DNA of 5,408 nucleotides. It comes from Candidatus Cloacimonadota bacterium. Lineage in GTDB: Bacteria > Cloacimonadota > Cloacimonadia > Cloacimonadales > TCS61. Of the stretch, positions 3,028 to 5,408 are shown one piece after another. A program made the position numbers and the translations under genes. Each line of letters begins with the position of its first letter. Positions within the stretch are counted from its first letter, which is position 1. The stretch is taken from contig DRTC01000468.1 in assembly GCA_011372345.1 (NCBI GenBank), positions 1 to 5,408 of the forward strand, given 5' to 3'. The notes below the pieces were generated by a model. The model was given only the letters and a program-made list of their open reading frames with translations. It ran no database searches and was not told the DNA's origin.

Positions 3028-5408
3028 ATGTTAAGCAGCAAAGAAATCAGAAAGCAATTCATTGATTTTTTTATCGATAAAAATCACAAAGCGGTTAAGT
3101 CTGCTCCCGTCATTCCTATTGATGATCCGACTTTACTTTTCACGAATGCCGGCATGAACCAGTTCAAAAATATCTTTATGGGACAGACGAAACCTGAATT
3201 TCTGCGTATTGTTAATACTCAAAAATGTATTCGTGCCGGCGGCAAACACAACGATCTGGAAGAAGTTGGAAAAGACGGTTATCATCACACATTTTTTGAG
3301 ATGCTCGGTAATTGGAGTTTCGGAGATTATTACAAAAAAGAAGCAATAACCTGGGCTTGGGAACTTCTTACCGATATCTGGAAACTGCCGAAAGATAAAC
3401 TCTTTGCAACAGTTCACAAAACCGATGAGGAAGCATATAATTTCTGGAAAACAGAAACTGATATCGATCCATCACATATCGAATTTCACGGTGATAAAGA
3501 TAATTTCTGGGAAATGGCAGCAACCGGACCCTGTGGACCTTGTTCCGAAATTCATATCGATCGCGGGATCGAGTTCTGCAATCTGCAGGATGATCCGAAT
3601 CATAAATGTAAAGTGAATGGAGATTGCCATCGATACATCGAACTCTGGAACCTGGTTTTTATCCAGTTCAATCGCGATGAAAGCGGAAAACTGCATCCGC
3701 TTCCCAACAAATTTGTCGATACCGGAGCAGGATTTGAGCGAATAGTGCAGGTTCTGCAAAACACTGATTCCAATTATCATACCGACCTTTTTATGCCGAT
3801 CATCGAGAAAATTGCAGAAATTTCAGGAATTAATTATAAAACCAATTGCCACGAAAATGCACAAAAGACACAAAATAAACAAAAACAAAACTCCGTGTCC
3901 TCCGTGCATTCAGTAGTTAATTATGACGGAACTTCTCATCGAGTTATAGCCGATCACATTCGGGCTTTGAGTTTCGCTCTTGCTGACGGCGGAATGCCTT
4001 CCAATGAAGGTCGAGGATATGTTTTGCGAAGAATATTGAGACGAGCCGCTAGACATGGAAGGATCCTTGGACTGAAAAAACCGTTTCTTTATGAACTTGT
4101 CGAATCGGTCGCGGATTTGTTAGGAAATCATTTTTCCGAACTAAAGGAAAAGCAATCTCATATTAAATTGATCATCAAAGCGGAAGAAGAAAGATTTAAT
4201 CTGACTCTCGATAATGGAATTACGAAGTTCAGGGAAATAACAAAAGGGACAAAGGACACAGTTCAAGGAAAAAGTAAGATCATTACCGGAAAAGACGCAT
4301 TTATGCTTTATGATACTTTCGGTTTTCCACTCGATCTGACTAAAGTTATGGCAGAAGAAAAAGGATTGGAAGTCGATGAACAAGGCTTTCACAAAGAAAT
4401 GGATAAGCAGAAAAAACGCGCTCGAGATGCAGCAAAATTCGATCTGAATATCGAAGAAATAGACTGGATAGAATTCCAATCCACAAAAAAAACAGATTTT
4501 GTCGGCTATCAGTTTAATAGCGCTTCCTGTAAAATTCTAAAATATTTTATCGATGATGAGAATAATGTTAAAATTGTTCTCGATAAAACTCCATTTTATG
4601 CTGAATCCGGAGGTCAAGTTGCAGATATTGGAAGAATTTTTAATAATGAATGTGAAATAAAGATCACAAATGTGCAAAAGGAAAATGATGTTTGGATCCA
4701 TCTTGGAAAACTTGTTTCAGGAGAGATCAATGAGCAGGAATTTACAGCAATTATCGAGAGTGACTATCGGAAAAATATCGCTCGTAATCATACTGCAACT
4801 CATCTTCTCCATAAAGCATTAAGAGAAGTTGTGGGTGATCATGTCCAACAAAAAGGTTCTCTTGTGAATTCAGAACATCTGCGTTTTGATTTTACTCATT
4901 TCCAACAGGTTACCAAACGGGAACTGGATTTTGTGGAAAAAATCGTTAATCAGAAAATCCGCGAATGCATTCCTCTCCAAACTGAATATAAAAATATCGA
5001 TGATGCGAAAAAAGAGGGAGCAACTGCTCTTTTTGGAGAAAAATATGATGCAGAAGTTCGCGTCGTTTCCATCGGAGATTTTTCCAAAGAACTTTGCGGT
5101 GGAACTCATCTGAATTTTACTGGAGAAATTGGCTTTTTCAAGATAACTTCCGAATCCTCGATCGCTGCCGGAATCCGCAGAATCGAAGCTATAACCGGAG
5201 AACGAGCAGAAAATTATGTGAAAGTAATGGAAGAGGAATTTGATGAGATCGGCAGGTTCTTGAATACTCCGCAATTCAAAGTAATGGAAAAAATGAAGAA
5301 AATTTTATCCGAAAATAAAGAACTGCATTTGAAGATCAGGAATTTCAGAATTAAATCTTCCGGAAGTAAAATGGACGAATTGATCAAACACGCTCTACTC
5401 ATAAATAA
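3028..5408 (+). CDS. alaS: Alanyl-tRNA synthetase, truncated by the window edge
   Basis: Charges tRNA-Ala with alanine in the cytoplasm and hydrolyses mischarged Ser/Gly-tRNA-Ala. The frame is open from the ATG at 3028 to the window end (793 codons, no stop seen); E. coli AlaRS has 876 residues, so the C-terminal C-Ala domain is mostly outside. The class II catalytic domain shows FTNAGMNQFK (38-47), Arg69 in KCIRAGGKHNDLEEVG, FFEMLGNWSFGDY (89-101), ELWNLVFIQFNR, and motif 3 with VDTGAGFERI (230-239). Then follow RVIADHIRALSF, GYVLRRILRRAARHGR and LYDTFGFPLDLT. The editing domain has the full zinc set: His588 and His592 (HTATH), Cys690 and His694 (CGGTH). All of this indicates a functional enzyme. 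Numbering runs about 24 ahead of E. coli at the zinc site, which agrees with extra sequence at about 272-297 and perhaps 404-417. A Cys-containing stretch (CNLQDDPNHKCKVNGDC) precedes ELWN, as in several FCB and spirochaete enzymes. Confidence 0.97.
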   Translation, partial: MLSSKEIRKQFIDFFIDKNHKAVKSAPVIPIDDPTLLFTNAGMNQFKNIFMGQTKPEFLRIVNTQKCIRAGGKHNDLEEVGKDGYHHTFFEMLGNWSFGDYYKKEAITWAWELLTDIWKLPKDKLFATVHKTDEEAYNFWKTETDIDPSHIEFHGDKDNFWEMAATGPCGPCSEIHIDRGIEFCNLQDDPNHKCKVNGDCHRYIELWNLVFIQFNRDESGKLHPLPNKFVDTGAGFERIVQVLQNTDSNYHTDLFMPIIEKIAEISGINYKTNCHENAQKTQNKQKQNSVSSVHSVVNYDGTSHRVIADHIRALSFALADGGMPSNEGRGYVLRRILRRAARHGRILGLKKPFLYELVESVADLLGNHFSELKEKQSHIKLIIKAEEERFNLTLDNGITKFREITKGTKDTVQGKSKIITGKDAFMLYDTFGFPLDLTKVMAEEKGLEVDEQGFHKEMDKQKKRARDAAKFDLNIEEIDWIEFQSTKKTDFVGYQFNSASCKILKYFIDDENNVKIVLDKTPFYAESGGQVADIGRIFNNECEIKITNVQKENDVWIHLGKLVSGEINEQEFTAIIESDYRKNIARNHTATHLLHKALREVVGDHVQQKGSLVNSEHLRFDFTHFQQVTKRELDFVEKIVNQKIRECIPLQTEYKNIDDAKKEGATALFGEKYDAEVRVVSIGDFSKELCGGTHLNFTGEIGFFKITSESSIAAGIRRIEAITGERAENYVKVMEEEFDEIGRFLNTPQFKVMEKMKKILSENKELHLKIRNFRIKSSGSKMDELIKHALLIN
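3848..3920 (+). repeat. In-frame palindromic insertion within alaS
   Basis: AATGCAC (3856-3862) and GACAC (3867-3871) are matched by GTGTC (3895-3899) and GTGCATT (3904-3910), with a symmetric 4-nt mismatch between the arms and a 23-nt A-rich loop. The segment encodes about 25 polar residues (CHENAQKTQNKQKQNSVSSVHSVV) between the catalytic core and RVIADHIRAL. Most AlaRS proteins have only a short variable loop there. The left arm resembles the spacer repeat at 2947-2970. The frame is preserved and the conserved motifs on both sides are intact. Confidence 0.6.
4241..4269 (+). repeat. Possible second short repeat-derived insertion in alaS
   Basis: GGACAAAGGACACA (4247-4260) resembles GCACAAAAGACACA inside the first alaS insertion (3859-3872), matching at 12 of 14 positions. 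It encodes about 10-12 extra residues (around TKGTKDTVQGKS) in the variable segment before ITGKDAFMLYDTFGFP. Both segments are A-rich, so part of the similarity may be chance. Confidence 0.3.

Noticed and set aside
4870..5274. A 134-codon antisense frame within alaS
   Set aside because: It lies opposite the alaS editing domain, and its Phe/Ser-rich product is typical of reverse-strand reading of Lys/Glu-rich genes.

Overview
The window reads as an AT-rich bacterial chromosome segment with three main protein-coding units on the + strand and repeat-rich spacers. The alanyl-tRNA synthetase has the 'GDCHRYIELWNLVFIQFNR' style of catalytic domain, with extra cysteines before it, as seen in Bacteroidetes-, spirochaete- and Cloacimonadota-like lineages. 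Together with the many short palindromic repeats, this suggests an uncultured FCB-group or Cloacimonadota-like bacterium. That placement is an inference from recall and was not tested.

Layout. (1) Bases 2-253: the last 83 codons of a DUF4143-type AAA ATPase whose 5' part lies outside the window. Its stop codon lies inside a perfect 11-bp tandem duplication. (2) Bases 254-474: a spacer with four related 16-nt sites arranged as two inverted pairs (286/353 and 385/426), then a ribosome binding site. (3) Bases 475-2664: a complete 729-residue ABC exporter half-transporter of the MdlB/LmrD/BmrD kind. It has a ~120-residue extra segment between the first two membrane helices and a ~30-residue low-complexity insertion between its membrane and ATPase domains. 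(4) Bases 2665-3027: a spacer with a 33-nt near-perfect hairpin, the remnant of a TIGR02574/Unstab_antitox antitoxin gene (2779-2922), a TTCGTG-type repeat, and the alaS ribosome binding site. (5) Bases 3028-5408: alaS, open to the window edge (793 codons seen). It carries one clear and one possible in-frame repeat-like insertion.

The genes do not form an evident pathway. The ATPase end, the exporter and alaS each have their own spacer and ribosome binding site. Nothing links alaS (translation) to the exporter (membrane transport) functionally, and no toxin accompanies the antitoxin remnant.

I see no complete undescribed system. The most unusual thread is repeat biology. Short palindromic repeats occupy the spacers and also appear to have inserted in frame into two otherwise intact genes, much as Rickettsia palindromic elements do. 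No tRNA, rRNA, CRISPR array, transposase or convincing intrinsic terminator was seen.
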